This document shows, piece by piece, positions 53,792 to 62,783 of a stretch of 64,000 nt of DNA (its first letter is position 1; the number at the start of each line of letters is the position of its first letter). The position numbers and the translations under genes are program-made. The stretch comes from Sulfitobacter sp. OXR-159 (GTDB lineage: Bacteria > Pseudomonadota > Alphaproteobacteria > Rhodobacterales > Rhodobacteraceae). Location: NCBI RefSeq assembly GCF_034377145.1, contig NZ_CP139707.1, positions 2,303,001 to 2,367,000 of the forward strand. Reading direction: 5' to 3'. The notes under the pieces were generated by a model. The model did not search any database, was not told where the DNA came from, and worked only from the letters and a program-made list of their open reading frames with translations.

Positions 53792-54086
53792 GCGCTACCC
53801 TCCTTGCGTTTCGTCACCCCGGTTTTCGCGCCGGTTTTCCTTAGCCCGCTCAGCACGAGCCTTTTTCTCATCAACCGTTAAACGGCATTGCCGCCTTGGC
53901 TGCAAACATTCTGCCGGGGCAATCGCGGTATGAGAGCCCTGTTCGCCCGCCTCGCACAGAAGTGGACCGCAAAATCGGCAAAATACCGCGCAGCAAAGTG
54001 TAGTCTGCACGCGACGAGAGACGAGGGCTGAAATGAGTTTTCTTTGTTGGGTGATCCAACCATCGCTTTGCCATTGCAAAACATGG

Positions 54087-54172
54087 TGGTGCGGTCGGAG
54101 AGACTCGAACTCTCACGGGTGTTACCCCACAGCGACCTCAACGCTGCGCGTCTACCATTCCGCCACGACCGC
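54087..54172 (-). tRNA. tRNA-Leu (anticodon GAG)
   Basis: Class II tRNA, 86 nt with encoded CCA. Acceptor arms GCGGTCG and CGACCGC pair perfectly, the anticodon stem is CAGCG/CGCTG around TTGAGGT (anticodon GAG, reading CTC/CTT), the variable arm is long and the T-arm carries GTTCGAGTC. The 5' end is at 54172. Confidence 0.97.
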
Positions 54173-54392
54173 ACGCCATGGTTGGTGGGCGGGGTTTAGC
54201 CAAAGACCAAGGGCTTGTGAAGAGGCAATCGGCAAAATTTTTCAGTGAGTTTCAGAAACCGAGTTAAGCCCCTATTTTCCTGGGGCCACTTCGCTGATCA
54301 CAATCCCTTCAATGCCCTGCAATCTGACACCTCAGACGTTGAAACGTCGCGCCCGGCAAGCCATCTGTGGACCAAGCAACAAGGAACACGCC

Positions 54393-55076
54393 ATGCCCGT
54401 AGATACCGCCACGCCCTCAACTGACGCCCCCACCGTGCAGATCGACATCGTGTCGGATGTCATGTGCCCTTGGTGTATCGTTGGCTACAAACAACTCGAA
54501 CAAGCGCTCGGCGCGGTCGGTGTGGGCGCATATCTGCGCTGGCATCCCTTTGAGTTGAACCCGCAGATGCCAGCCGAAGGCCAAAACATGGCCGAACATC
54601 TGGCCGAGAAATACGGCTCCACCCCCGCGCAATCGGTCGAGAATCGCAAGCGGCTGTCCCAAATGGGCAGCGACTTGGGCTTTGCCTTCAACTTTTCTGA
54701 CGACACGCGGATGCAGAATACATTCGCCGCGCATCAGTTGCTCACTTGGGCGCAGGCCAAGGGGCTGCAACACCCGCTCAAAATGGCGCTCTTCGATGCG
54801 CATTTCACGCAAGGGCACAATGTGAATGATCCCGACGTGCTGGCCGATGTCGCGGCCTCCGTCGGGCTGGACCGCAGCGAGGCGCTGGAGGTGCTCAGCA
54901 GCGGCAGCTTCGCCGAACAAACCCGCGAAGCGCAGCAATTTTGGACCTCGCGCGGCATTTCCGGCGTGCCGTCGATGATTTTTGAGGGCAAATACCTCGT
55001 AACCGGAGCGCAGGGGGCCGATAATTATGCCCAGATGCTCCGCAAGGTTCTGGAAGAACGTGACGCCGCTGCCTGA
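54393..55076 (+). CDS. DsbA/FrnE-family oxidoreductase
   Basis: A 227-aa cytoplasmic thioredoxin-fold protein of the FrnE/DsbA-like branch. No signal peptide is seen; IDIVSDVMCPWCIVGYKQLE contains the CPWC redox site (Cys25, Cys28), a helical insert follows, and GISGVPSMIFEGKYLVTGAQ has the cis-Pro. Family roles are disulfide isomerase or 2-hydroxychromene-2-carboxylate isomerase-like reactions. AAGGAAC precedes the ATG at 54393; the longer frame upstream is not family-like. lipB follows after 46 bp. Confidence 0.92.
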   Translation: MPVDTATPSTDAPTVQIDIVSDVMCPWCIVGYKQLEQALGAVGVGAYLRWHPFELNPQMPAEGQNMAEHLAEKYGSTPAQSVENRKRLSQMGSDLGFAFNFSDDTRMQNTFAAHQLLTWAQAKGLQHPLKMALFDAHFTQGHNVNDPDVLADVAASVGLDRSEALEVLSSGSFAEQTREAQQFWTSRGISGVPSMIFEGKYLVTGAQGADNYAQMLRKVLEERDAAA

Positions 55077-55122
55077 CGCAGAGCCTCTGGCGGTGCGGCG
55101 CGGGTCTTGCTAAGGCATCCCT

Positions 55123-55803
55123 ATGGTTGAATGGATCATCAGCGACGGCTTGACCGATTACCGCACCGCCGAGGCGTGGATGGAGGCGCGCGCCACCGCC
55201 ATCGCCGCGGGCGAAGCCGAGGAATGCATCTGGCTGGTAGAACACCCCCCGCTCTACACCGCGGGCACCTCGGCGCGGGCCGAAGACCTGACAGAGCCGG
55301 ACCGCTTTCCCGTCTATCCCACCCGGCGCGGCGGGCAGTACACCTATCACGGACCGGGCCAGCGCGTGGCCTATGTGATGCTGAACGTCGCCGCACGGGG
55401 CCGCGATGTCCGCTGTTTCGTGCGCCAGCTTGAAAATTGGGTGATCGCCACATTGGATGAATTCAACCTGCGCGGCGAGGTTCGCCCCGGGCGTGTCGGC
55501 GTTTGGGTACAGCGGCCCGAGAAACCCGCCCAGCCCGATGGCAGCCCCGCCGAAGACAAGATCGCCGCGATTGGAATCAGGCTGCGCAAATGGGTCAGCT
55601 TTCACGGCATCAGCATCAATGTTGAACCGGAGCTCAGCCATTTTGGCGGGATCGTCCCCTGCGGCATCACGAACCATGGGGTGACCTCACTGGTCGATCT
55701 GGGCCTGCCCGTCACGATGGACGATGTCGATCTGGCCCTGCGCGCCACCTTCGATGATGTCTTTGCAAATGACCCCTCCGCCAGTTGCGACATCGCCTCC
55801 TGA
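55123..55803 (+). CDS. lipB: Octanoyltransferase LipB
   Basis: Transfers octanoate from acyl carrier protein to lipoyl domains, first step of lipoate assembly. The 226-aa product has the [12 protein letters not shown] motif after [24 protein letters not shown], the [17 protein letters not shown] block with catalytic Lys, and the active-site Cys in [14 protein letters not shown] short insertion ([20 protein letters not shown]) precedes the Lys motif, common in this lineage. Start ATG gives [10 protein letters not shown]. Confidence 0.95.
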   Translation: MVEWIISDGLTDYRTAEAWMEARATAIAAGEAEECIWLVEHPPLYTAGTSARAEDLTEPDRFPVYPTRRGGQYTYHGPGQRVAYVMLNVAARGRDVRCFVRQLENWVIATLDEFNLRGEVRPGRVGVWVQRPEKPAQPDGSPAEDKIAAIGIRLRKWVSFHGISINVEPELSHFGGIVPCGITNHGVTSLVDLGLPVTMDDVDLALRATFDDVFANDPSASCDIAS

Positions 55804-55989
55804 GAGAGGCAAAGCGCGCGCCAAGCGGCGTAAGAACCCGAATATACGTCGATAGCCGCAGCGGAAAAAATACCCTCCCTGCGACCATCGCGCCCATTGC
55901 CCCCGCGAGACGGTCGCTCTAAAACGGGCGCGACACCGCATGTGCCGCCTATGGCGCCATGTGTCCAATTCATTTGCAGGAGGCACCGC

Positions 55990-57663
55990 ATGGCAGACGC
56001 AGCCATTCACGGCCAAGATCATCACGACGACCGGGGGTTCTTTACCCGGTGGTTCATGTCCACAAACCACAAAGACATCGGTATTCTTTACCTGATCGTC
56101 TCGGCCTTGGTCGGTCTTATCTCGGTGGCATTCACCGTTTACATGCGCCTTGAGCTCATGAACCCCGGCGTTCAATACATGTGTATGGAAGGCGCGCGTT
56201 TCATCGCGGATAGCTCTGCCGCCTGTACGCCCAACGGTCATCTGTGGAACGTGCTGATCACCGGCCACGGCATCCTGATGATGTTCTTCGTCGTGATTCC
56301 CGCTCTGTTTGGCGGTTTCGGCAACTACTTCATGCCGCTGCAAATCGGTGCGCCGGATATGGCGTTCCCGCGGATGAACAACCTCAGCTTCTGGCTCTAT
56401 GTCGCGGGCACCACCCTGGCGGTCTGTTCGCTGCTGACACCGGGCGGCAATGGCCAGCTCGGCTCCGGCGTGGGTTGGGTGCTCTACCCGCCGCTCTCCG
56501 TGCGCGAAGCAGGCATGTCGATGGACTTCGCGATCTTCGCGGTCCACGTCTCGGGTGCCTCGTCGATCCTCGGCGCGATCAACATGATCACCACCTTCTT
56601 GAACATGCGTGCCCCCGGCATGACCCTGTTCAAAGTGCCGCTCTTCGCATGGTCGATCTTCGTTACAAGCTGGCTGATCCTTCTCTCCCTGCCAGTTCTG
56701 GCGGGCGCGATCACCATGCTGCTGATGGACCGCAACTTCGGCTTCGCCTTCTTCGATCCTGCAGGCGGTGGTGACCCGATCCTCTACCAGCACATCCTGT
56801 GGTTCTTCGGTCACCCCGAAGTTTACATCATCATCTTGCCCGGCTTCGGCATCATCTCCCACGTCATCGCGACCTTCTCGCGCAAACCGGTCTTCGGCTA
56901 CCTGCCGATGGTCTGGGCGATCATCGCGATTGGTGCATTGGGCTTTGTCGTTTGGGCGCACCACATGTACACCGTGGGCATGACCCTGAACCAGCAGGCC
57001 TACTTCATGCTGGCCACCATGGTCATCGCGGTGCCGACAGGGGTAAAGGTCTTTAGCTGGATCGCCACCATGTGGGGCGGCTCCATCGAGTTCAAAACAC
57101 CGATGCTCTGGGCCTTTGGCTTCCTGTTCCTCTTCACCGTCGGTGGCGTCACCGGCATCGTGCTGAGCCAGGCTGCCGTGGACCGCGCCTATCACGACAC
57201 CTACTACGTCGTGGCGCACTTCCACTATGTGATGTCGCTCGGTGCCGTCTTCGCCATCTTCGCAGGCATCTACTTCTACCTGCCCAAGATGACAGGCCGC
57301 ATGTACCCCGAATGGGCAGGCAAACTGCACTTCTGGGCGATGTTCATCGGCGCCAACCTGACCTTCTTCCCCCAGCACTTCTTGGGCCGTCAGGGCATGC
57401 CACGCCGCTACATCGACTACCCCGAAGCCTTCGCCTACTGGAACCAGTGGTCCTCGATCGGTGCCTTCCTCAGCTTCGCCTCCTTCCTGTTCTTCTTCGG
57501 GATCATGGCCTACACGCTGACCCGCGGCGCCCGCTCCACAGCGAACAACCCGTGGAACGAATTTGCGGACACGCTGGAATGGACCCTGCCCAGCCCGCCA
57601 CCCGAACACACCTTCGAGCAGCTTCCGAAACAGGAAGACTGGGACAAACAGCACAGCCACTAA
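55990..57663 (+). CDS. ctaD: Cytochrome c oxidase subunit I (aa3 type)
   Basis: Catalytic subunit (557 aa, 12 TM) of the terminal oxidase, with heme a and the heme a3-CuB centre. Visible are [12 protein letters not shown] at the N-terminus, the heme-ligand [11 protein letters not shown], the CuB/Tyr-His segment [17 protein letters not shown], the HHMYTVG motif and the heme ligand pair in [18 protein letters not shown] lies 8 bp before the ATG at 55990. It stands alone, away from other oxidase subunits, as in other Rhodobacterales. A strong terminator follows. Confidence 0.98.
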   Translation: MADAAIHGQDHHDDRGFFTRWFMSTNHKDIGILYLIVSALVGLISVAFTVYMRLELMNPGVQYMCMEGARFIADSSAACTPNGHLWNVLITGHGILMMFFVVIPALFGGFGNYFMPLQIGAPDMAFPRMNNLSFWLYVAGTTLAVCSLLTPGGNGQLGSGVGWVLYPPLSVREAGMSMDFAIFAVHVSGASSILGAINMITTFLNMRAPGMTLFKVPLFAWSIFVTSWLILLSLPVLAGAITMLLMDRNFGFAFFDPAGGGDPILYQHILWFFGHPEVYIIILPGFGIISHVIATFSRKPVFGYLPMVWAIIAIGALGFVVWAHHMYTVGMTLNQQAYFMLATMVIAVPTGVKVFSWIATMWGGSIEFKTPMLWAFGFLFLFTVGGVTGIVLSQAAVDRAYHDTYYVVAHFHYVMSLGAVFAIFAGIYFYLPKMTGRMYPEWAGKLHFWAMFIGANLTFFPQHFLGRQGMPRRYIDYPEAFAYWNQWSSIGAFLSFASFLFFFGIMAYTLTRGARSTANNPWNEFADTLEWTLPSPPPEHTFEQLPKQEDWDKQHSH

Positions 57664-57680
57664 GCTTTGCCAAAATCATC

Positions 57681-57709
57681 AAAGGCCCCGCCCCCGCGCG
57701 GGGCCTTTT
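57681..57709 (+). terminator. Rho-independent terminator after ctaD
   Basis: Eleven-bp arms (57681-57691 and 57698-57708, AAAGGCCCCGC and complement), 6-nt loop, then TTTTCTTTTT, 17 bp past the ctaD stop. Confidence 0.9.
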
Positions 57710-57784
57710 CTTTTTGCCAAAGCCCGCTCACCGCCCCAATCAGCCCTCCACATTAACCCGCACCGCCCCCTCATCTTCATCCTT

Positions 57785-57837
57785 TTTCAAATACCTCGGG
57801 GGTCCGGGGGCGGCGCCCCCGCCCTGCGCAATTTTTT
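57785..57837 (+). repeat. GC-rich hairpin element followed by a T-run
   Basis: A TTCAAATACCTCGG lead-in precedes 7-bp arms (57805-57811 CGGGGGC and 57815-57821 GCCCCCG) with a 3-nt loop, then a T6 run at 57832-57837. I recall similar CAAATAC-plus-GC-hairpin elements scattered in Rhodobacteraceae genomes; not verified. It could be a second terminator before tRNA-Gly. Confidence 0.5.
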
Positions 57838-57907
57838 CCACTAAAAACCACATTTCTCTCTTGAAGCCCCCCGCCCCAATGGGTATTTCGCCCTCACCAG
57901 ACGGTAA

Positions 57908-57982
57908 GCGGGCGTAGCTCAGGGGTAGAGCATAACCTTGCCAAGGTTAGGGTCGGGCGTTCGAATCGCCTCGCCCGCTCCA
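57908..57982 (+). tRNA. tRNA-Gly (anticodon GCC), copy 1
   Basis: 75 nt with encoded CCA. Acceptor GCGGGCG/CGCCCGC, anticodon loop TTGCCAA (GCC), T-arm with GTTCGAATC, discriminator T. All stems are intact. Confidence 0.98.
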
Positions 57983-58140
57983 TCTGGTTTTCACAGGGTC
58001 GCATCTTCGGATGCGGCCCTTTGTGCTTTCCGGCCCTCGATTCACGCAGCCCAACAAATCTCGCGCTTTCCCCGCATCACGGTAATTTTCCCCCTTGCAG
58101 CCCCCCGCGCGAATGGGTATTCCCCCCTCACCAACCGGAT

Positions 58141-58215
58141 GCGGGCGTAGCTCAGGGGTAGAGCATAACCTTGCCAAGGTTAGGGTCGGGCGTTCGAATC
58201 GCCTCGCCCGCTCCA
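58141..58215 (+). tRNA. tRNA-Gly (anticodon GCC), copy 2
   Basis: Sequence identical to the copy at 57908-57982 over all 75 nt including CCA. Followed 29 bp later by a strong plus-strand terminator. Confidence 0.98.
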
Positions 58216-58244
58216 GGTTGATCCTACCACCCCGTAGGAGACGC

Positions 58245-58269
58245 AAAGCCGCCCCTCGGGGCGGCTTTT
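58245..58269 (+). terminator. Rho-independent terminator after tRNA-Gly copy 2
   Basis: Eleven-bp arms (58245-58255 and 58258-58268, AAAGCCGCCCC and complement) with a 2-nt gap as drawn (breathing gives a 4-nt loop), then TTTTG. Confidence 0.88.
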
Positions 58270-58288
58270 GTGTATCTCGCCCCCACAT

Positions 58289-58319
58289 AAAAAAACGCCC
58301 CATGACGAACACGGGGCGT
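58289..58319 (-). terminator. Rho-independent terminator downstream of rlmB
   Basis: Arms ACGCCCC (58295-58301) and GGGGCGT (58313-58319), followed on the minus strand by seven T (58295-58289). It sits about 150 bp past the rlmB stop and is oriented for it. Confidence 0.8.
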
Positions 58320-58466
58320 AAGGTACGGAACGAGGGACAGTAGGTGGCCGGCAGGCGTTCCGGGCCTGCGGTCACCTTTAAATTTAGGAACCCTTGGCCG
58401 TTTTCAAAGGGGCTGGACCCTGTCGCCCCGCCCCCTGCCCGGTTTTGAGCCAGTTCTTGCCGATTC

Positions 58467-59243
58467 TCAGCCCCCGACCCGGCTGGCATATAGCGCAATC
58501 GCCGCGGCGTTAGAGACATTGAGCGACCCAAATCCGCCCGCCGCATCGATCCGCACCAGCGCATCCACGGTCTCGCGGGTCTTCTCCCGCAGCCCCGGAC
58601 CCTCGGCCCCCAGAACCAGCGCCACAGGGCGGTTACGGCGGCCCTCTACGGCGCCCTCGATGGACTGTGTGGCCTCTCCATCCAGCCCCAGCACCAGATA
58701 CCCCATATCCTGCAGGGCACGGATCGCATCGGCGAGGTTGCGCACCCGCAAATAGGGCTGACGCTCCAACGCGCCGCTGGCGGTCTTGGCCAGCGCGCCG
58801 GTCTCAGGCGCGGAGTGGTGCTTGGTGCCGATGACCGCCGAAGCGCCCAAGACTTCAGCCGAGCGGAGAATCGCGCCGACGTTATGCGGATCGGTCACCC
58901 GGTCGAGCAACAGCAGCCGCGGTGCGGAATCACCGATAGCGACATCCTCCAACCGCCCCCAGTTCAGCGGCTTCACTTCCAGCACCGCACCCTGGTGAAC
59001 GGAGTTGGGATCGAGCGGCGGACGGAACTTGCGCGGATCGACGACTTGCGGCGTGATTCCCGTCTCTGCGATGGCATCCTCCAACTTGGCTTGGGCATTC
59101 GGCGTGACCATCAGCTGCAGTTTTTCGCGGTTCGGGTTCATCAGCGCATCGCGCACCGCATGCAGGCCAAAAAGCCAGACCGTCTGCGCCGCTTCGGCCT
59201 TCTTGTCCTGTTCTTTTTGCACGACCCATTTGGGTTTCTTCAT
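58467..59243 (-). CDS. rlmB: 23S rRNA (guanosine(2251)-2'-O)-methyltransferase RlmB-like
   Basis: SPOUT-class methyltransferase, 258 aa, starting MKKPKWVVQKEQDKKAEAAQ at the ATG at 59243 with AAAGGA upstream. The N-terminal substrate-binding domain has VWLFGLHAVRDALMNPNR. The catalytic domain has LLLDRVTDPHNVGAILRSAE, ALVLGAEGPGLR and the knot motif GFGSLNVSNAAAIALYA. All three SPOUT motifs are intact. It could be another TrmH-family 2'-O-methyltransferase, but RlmB is the best fit. Convergent with the tRNA-Gly pair. Confidence 0.93.
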   Translation of the reverse strand: MKKPKWVVQKEQDKKAEAAQTVWLFGLHAVRDALMNPNREKLQLMVTPNAQAKLEDAIAETGITPQVVDPRKFRPPLDPNSVHQGAVLEVKPLNWGRLEDVAIGDSAPRLLLLDRVTDPHNVGAILRSAEVLGASAVIGTKHHSAPETGALAKTASGALERQPYLRVRNLADAIRALQDMGYLVLGLDGEATQSIEGAVEGRRNRPVALVLGAEGPGLREKTRETVDALVRIDAAGGFGSLNVSNAAAIALYASRVGG

Positions 59244-59355
59244 CTCTTTATCCTTTCGTGCGATTTCCCCAACATTTCTCGGGAATTCGCCTTGACGCTT
59301 CTTTGGGTCGCTTGTAATCACGCCCCCACGTCAGGTGCAATGCACAGGACAAAGT

Positions 59356-59439
59356 GGGCGACAGGCCGCAAGGTGTGGCAGGGGACTGTAACTCCCTCGC
59401 GGAGACGCACGCCTGGTTCGATTCCAGGGTCGCCCACCA
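59356..59439 (+). tRNA. tRNA-Tyr (anticodon GTA)
   Basis: 84 nt with encoded CCA. Acceptor GGGCGAC/GTCGCCC is perfect, the anticodon loop is CTGTAAC (GTA), the long variable arm has GCG/CGC and the T-arm is CCTGG/CCAGG. Divergent from rlmB. Its 3' part is duplicated 161 bp downstream. Confidence 0.96.
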
Positions 59440-59520
59440 CTTTCTCCTCCGTAGATGACCCCGGAACCACGCGAGCGATACGCCCGTGGCCACCGATCGA
59501 TCCCCCGGATCGATCCTGCG

Positions 59521-59600
59521 TGCTACAGCCATGTGGCAGGGCCCGCCTGCGGCTCCCTCGCGGAGACGCACGCCTGGTTCGATTCCAGGGTCGCCCACCA
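59521..59600 (+). pseudogene. Decayed tRNA-Tyr copy
   Basis: 59553-59604 is identical over 52 bp to 59392-59443 of tRNA-Tyr (3' anticodon stem, variable arm, T-arm, acceptor, CCA and flank). Upstream, TGTGGCAGGG also matches, but the anticodon-loop octamer is replaced by 11 unrelated bases, the D-arm is shortened and the 5' acceptor strand GGGCGAC is missing. It cannot fold as tRNA-Tyr. Confidence 0.85.
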
Positions 59601-59688
59601 CTTTTTCCTTCTACGATGACACTGATTTCCGCCACCGCTACGGTCGTGGCGTTGGTTCAATCCTGTACGCGACGGCAACGTACCCGCC

Positions 59689-60264
59689 TCACGGGATCAG
59701 CACATCCCCCCGCGAAAACGCCTCAAGCTCCATGCTGAGATCGTCGTATACCAATTGAACCCGAACCGTCTGAACAGACCCGAGGCCGAACGTCAGATAC
59801 GGCTGCGGATCGTCATCCAGAATCGCATTGGGCGAAGGCAGCGCCTCGTGGCAAGGGGGCATCGGCCAGTCCTGCATCGGCGCGTCGTTGACCGCGATCG
59901 CCATGGCGGCCAGCCCGCAGCGCCAGCTCCACAGATGGGTGACATAGACGAGGTCCTGCCCGTCATACTCCCGCACCGCGATCCAACTGCCGCGCGTGGC
60001 GTTCAGGATCGGCTTAACCTCCGCGGCGGTTGTGAACCGGCCCGTGGGGGTCTGATCTTCGGCAACCAATCCGGGGGGCACGGCTGCCATGTGGAACGCC
60101 CGCGGCGGTTCTGCGGGTGCGAGAGGTGCTGCCGGACTGGCCGGTGCTGCGGGGCGCGCCGGGGCCTGCACCGTCATCGGCGCATCCGGTCGGCCAACCC
60201 CGTCAAAAGGGGCGGCTGAACCGCCGAAGCTGATCGCGATCACGGCAAAGACAAAATCGAACAT
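59689..60264 (-). CDS. Secreted hypothetical protein (191 aa)
   Basis: Starts MFDFVFAVIAISFGGSAAPF, a signal-like hydrophobic segment, then a Pro/Ala linker (about residues 32-54) and a globular part with WIAVREYDGQDLVYVTHLW, a Cys pair (WRCGLAAMAIAV and MPPCHEAL) and FGLGSVQTVRVQLVYDDLSM. No known domain recognised. The Cys spacing suggests a periplasmic disulfide. It is divergent from the glycosyltransferase-like gene across 93 bp. Confidence 0.7.
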   Translation of the reverse strand: MFDFVFAVIAISFGGSAAPFDGVGRPDAPMTVQAPARPAAPASPAAPLAPAEPPRAFHMAAVPPGLVAEDQTPTGRFTTAAEVKPILNATRGSWIAVREYDGQDLVYVTHLWSWRCGLAAMAIAVNDAPMQDWPMPPCHEALPSPNAILDDDPQPYLTFGLGSVQTVRVQLVYDDLSMELEAFSRGDVLIP

Positions 60265-60357
60265 TCCGAACCTTCCTGCAGGCCGCTCAATTTGCTGGCT
60301 TTTGCCAAGAGACGCCTGCCCCTATACTGGCTAAAAAACATGAGGCCGCACATAAGT

Positions 60358-61362
60358 ATGACACGCAATTCGCGTTCCCCGCAAATTTTCAACGTCGTCA
60401 TCGTGGGGCAACAGGGCCGGCTGGCCTATGAAGCGTTGCTTTTTGCCGCCTCTCTGCGCCATTCCTGCCCGCAGTTCCAAGGCCGCCTGCTGATCGCCGA
60501 GCCGCAACCCGGCCCGCTTTGGGACAACGACCCGCGCATCACCGACACCGCGCTGCGTGAGGCGCTGACCGACCTCGGGGCAGAGTTCATCCCCTTCGAG
60601 AGCCAGCATTTCGGCAGCGCCTACCCCTATGGCAACAAAATCGAGATGCTGAGCGCCCTTCCTGCGGGTGAACCCTTTGTTTTCTTTGACACAGATACGC
60701 TGATCACTGGCGATCTGGCGGCCGTGCCTTTTGATTTCAACCGGCCATCGGCCTCCCTGCGGCGCGAAGGGACATGGCCTGAGCCGCAGCTTTACGGGCC
60801 GGGCTATACCGCGCTTTGGAAGTCGCTTTACGACAAGTTCGACCTCGACTTCGCCAGCAGCCTCGACCTGAGCCAGCCGGATGAATATTGGCGCCGTTAC
60901 CTCTATTTTAACGCCGGGTTCTTCTACTACCGCTGCCCGCGCGAATTTGGGGCGCTGTTTCTGCGCTATGCGCTGGCGGTACGGGATGATCCTCCTGTGG
61001 AACTCTGCGCGCAGAGCTTTGACCCATGGCTCGACCAGATCGTGCTGCCGCTGGTGATCCACGCACTCGGCGGCGGGCGGGATGCCCTGCCCTCTGGCTT
61101 GCTGGATGGCACGGTGACCTGCCACTACCGTTTTCTGCCGCTGCTCTATGCCCGCGAAAGCGACCATGCGATCGAGGTTCTAGAGACCATCACCGCCCCC
61201 AACCAGATGAAAAAGCTGCTCAAACAACGCGATGCGATCAAGCGGATGGTCTATCAGGGGCGCGGCGCCAAAGTGCGCGCGCTCTTTGATCAAGACAACC
61301 TGCCGCGCCGCGAACAGGCGATCCGCAACCGGATCAAATCCAACGGTTTTTGGATGCGCTGA
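60358..61362 (+). CDS. Glycosyltransferase-like protein (DxD motif)
   Basis: A 334-aa soluble protein. After a short start (MTRNSRSPQIFNVVIVGQQG) it has an alpha/beta region with LRHSCPQFQGRLLIAEPQPG, then FVFFDTDTLITGD containing a DxD-type metal/nucleotide-sugar motif (near residues 109-117), and YLYFNAGFFYYRCPREFG. The order resembles GT-A/GT8-like enzymes, but the donor and acceptor are unknown. The C-terminal helix is Lys/Arg-rich. An ATG at 60340 would add six residues. metY follows after 77 bp. Confidence 0.55.
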   Translation: MTRNSRSPQIFNVVIVGQQGRLAYEALLFAASLRHSCPQFQGRLLIAEPQPGPLWDNDPRITDTALREALTDLGAEFIPFESQHFGSAYPYGNKIEMLSALPAGEPFVFFDTDTLITGDLAAVPFDFNRPSASLRREGTWPEPQLYGPGYTALWKSLYDKFDLDFASSLDLSQPDEYWRRYLYFNAGFFYYRCPREFGALFLRYALAVRDDPPVELCAQSFDPWLDQIVLPLVIHALGGGRDALPSGLLDGTVTCHYRFLPLLYARESDHAIEVLETITAPNQMKKLLKQRDAIKRMVYQGRGAKVRALFDQDNLPRREQAIRNRIKSNGFWMR

Positions 61363-61439
61363 GCGATCCGTCCCCCGTTGTCTGAACGGTTCTTTGCGCC
61401 TAGGCTGCGCGAAATCCATTTTTCTGAAAGGACAGACCA

Positions 61440-62732
61440 ATGGCCGACAGCCCCAAACATCAATTTGACACGTTGCAGATTCACGCAGGCGCTACGCCCG
61501 ACCCGGCCACCGGTGCGCGACAAACGCCGATCTACCAGACCACGGCCTATGTCTTTCGCGATGCCGACCACGCGGCGGCTCTCTTTAACCTGCAAGAGGT
61601 GGGTTACATCTATTCGCGCCTGACCAATCCCACCAACGCCGTCCTGCAAGAGCGGATTGCCACGCTCGAAGGCGGTGTGGGGGCGGTCTGCTGCTCCTCG
61701 GGTCACGCGGCGCAGATCATGGCGCTGTTCCCGTTGATGGGGCCGGGCAAGAATATCGTCGCCTCCACCCGTCTTTATGGCGGCACGGTCACGCAGTTCA
61801 GCCATACGATCAAACGCTTTGGCTGGTCCTGCAAGTTTGTCGACTTCGACGATCCGCAAGCCGTCGCCGATGCGATCGACGACGACACCCGCGCGGTCTT
61901 TGGCGAGGCCATCGCCAACCCCGGCGGCTATATCATGGATGTACGTGCCATCGCCGATGTCGCCGATGCGGCGGGCATTCCGCTGATCATCGACAATACC
62001 AGCGCCACGCCCTACCTCTGCCGCCCTATTGAACACGGCGCGACGCTGGTGGTGCATTCCACCACCAAATACCTCACCGGGAACGGCACCGTCATGGGCG
62101 GCTGCGTCGTGGATTCGGGCAAATTCGACTGGTCCGCCAATGACAAATTCCCCTCGCTCAGCCAGCCTGAGGAGGCCTATCACGGGATGAAGTTCCACGA
62201 GACCTTCGGCGCGATGGCCTTCACCTTCCACGGCATCGCCATTGGGCTGCGTGATTTGGGGATGACGATGAACCCACAGGCGGCGCATTACACGCTCATG
62301 GGGATCGAAACCCTGTCACTGCGGATGGACCGCCATGTGCAGAACGCGGTGAAGGTGGCCGAATGGCTCGAACAGGACGACCGCGTTGATTACGTCACCT
62401 ACGCCGGGCTGAAGTCATCGCCCTATCACGAGCGGATGCAAAAGGTCTGTCCTAAGGGCGCGGGCGGGCTTTTCACCTTTGCGGTCAAAGGCGGTTATGA
62501 CGCCTGCGTGAAACTGGTCAACAGCCTTGAAATCTTTAGCCATGTGGCGAACTTGGGCGATACGCGCTCGCTGATCATCCACTCGGCATCGACCACCCAC
62601 CGACAGCTGACGCAAGAGCAGCAGGAAGCGGCGGGGGCCGGGCCGGGCGTGGTGCGCATCTCAATCGGGACCGAAGACGCCGACGATCTGATCGCCGATC
62701 TCGATCAAGCGCTGACCAAAGCGACCAGCTAA
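61440..62732 (+). CDS. metY: O-acetylhomoserine sulfhydrylase-type PLP enzyme
   Basis: Cys/Met metabolism PLP enzyme, 430 aa. Family features: FDTLQIHAGATPDPATGARQ at the N-terminus, YSRLTNPTNAVLQERIATLE, CCSSGHAAQ, and VVHSTTKYLTGNG with Lys210 as the Schiff-base residue. The length (430 versus about 390-400 for MetB/MetC/MetZ) and the VNSLEIFSHVANLGDTRSLI block favour MetY, which makes homocysteine from O-acetylhomoserine and sulfide. A neighbouring SAM riboswitch was looked for and not seen. Confidence 0.93.
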   Translation: MADSPKHQFDTLQIHAGATPDPATGARQTPIYQTTAYVFRDADHAAALFNLQEVGYIYSRLTNPTNAVLQERIATLEGGVGAVCCSSGHAAQIMALFPLMGPGKNIVASTRLYGGTVTQFSHTIKRFGWSCKFVDFDDPQAVADAIDDDTRAVFGEAIANPGGYIMDVRAIADVADAAGIPLIIDNTSATPYLCRPIEHGATLVVHSTTKYLTGNGTVMGGCVVDSGKFDWSANDKFPSLSQPEEAYHGMKFHETFGAMAFTFHGIAIGLRDLGMTMNPQAAHYTLMGIETLSLRMDRHVQNAVKVAEWLEQDDRVDYVTYAGLKSSPYHERMQKVCPKGAGGLFTFAVKGGYDACVKLVNSLEIFSHVANLGDTRSLIIHSASTTHRQLTQEQQEAAGAGPGVVRISIGTEDADDLIADLDQALTKATS

Positions 62733-62739
62733 ACCTTCG

Positions 62740-62771
62740 CCCCCGCCGATCACCTCGGCGGGGGAACTTTT
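62740..62771 (+). terminator. Rho-independent terminator after metY
   Basis: Ten-bp arms (62740-62749 and 62755-62764, CCCCCGCCGA and complement), 5-nt loop, then AACTTTT, 8 bp past the metY stop and ahead of the convergent SIMPL gene. Confidence 0.85.
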
Positions 62772-62783
62772 ATCCAAGGCGGC

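Larger units (their letters stand above)
57861..58215 (+). repeat. Duplicated tRNA-Gly block (two copies)
   Basis: 57861-57982 and 58095-58215 are direct copies about 234 bp apart. The tRNA parts are identical, and the 46-47 bp upstream of each share AATGGGTATT and CCCTCACCA with scattered differences, so the upstream (promoter) DNA was duplicated too. Confidence 0.85.

Noticed and set aside
55687..57660. 657-codon minus-strand frame antisense to ctaD
   Set aside because: ctaD on the plus strand has all heme and copper ligands; the antisense frame is His/Asp/Gly-rich with no recognisable fold.
61363..61439. Possible SAM riboswitch upstream of metY
   Set aside because: The gap is only 77 bp and shows neither a SAM-II-like pseudoknot core nor an expression platform.
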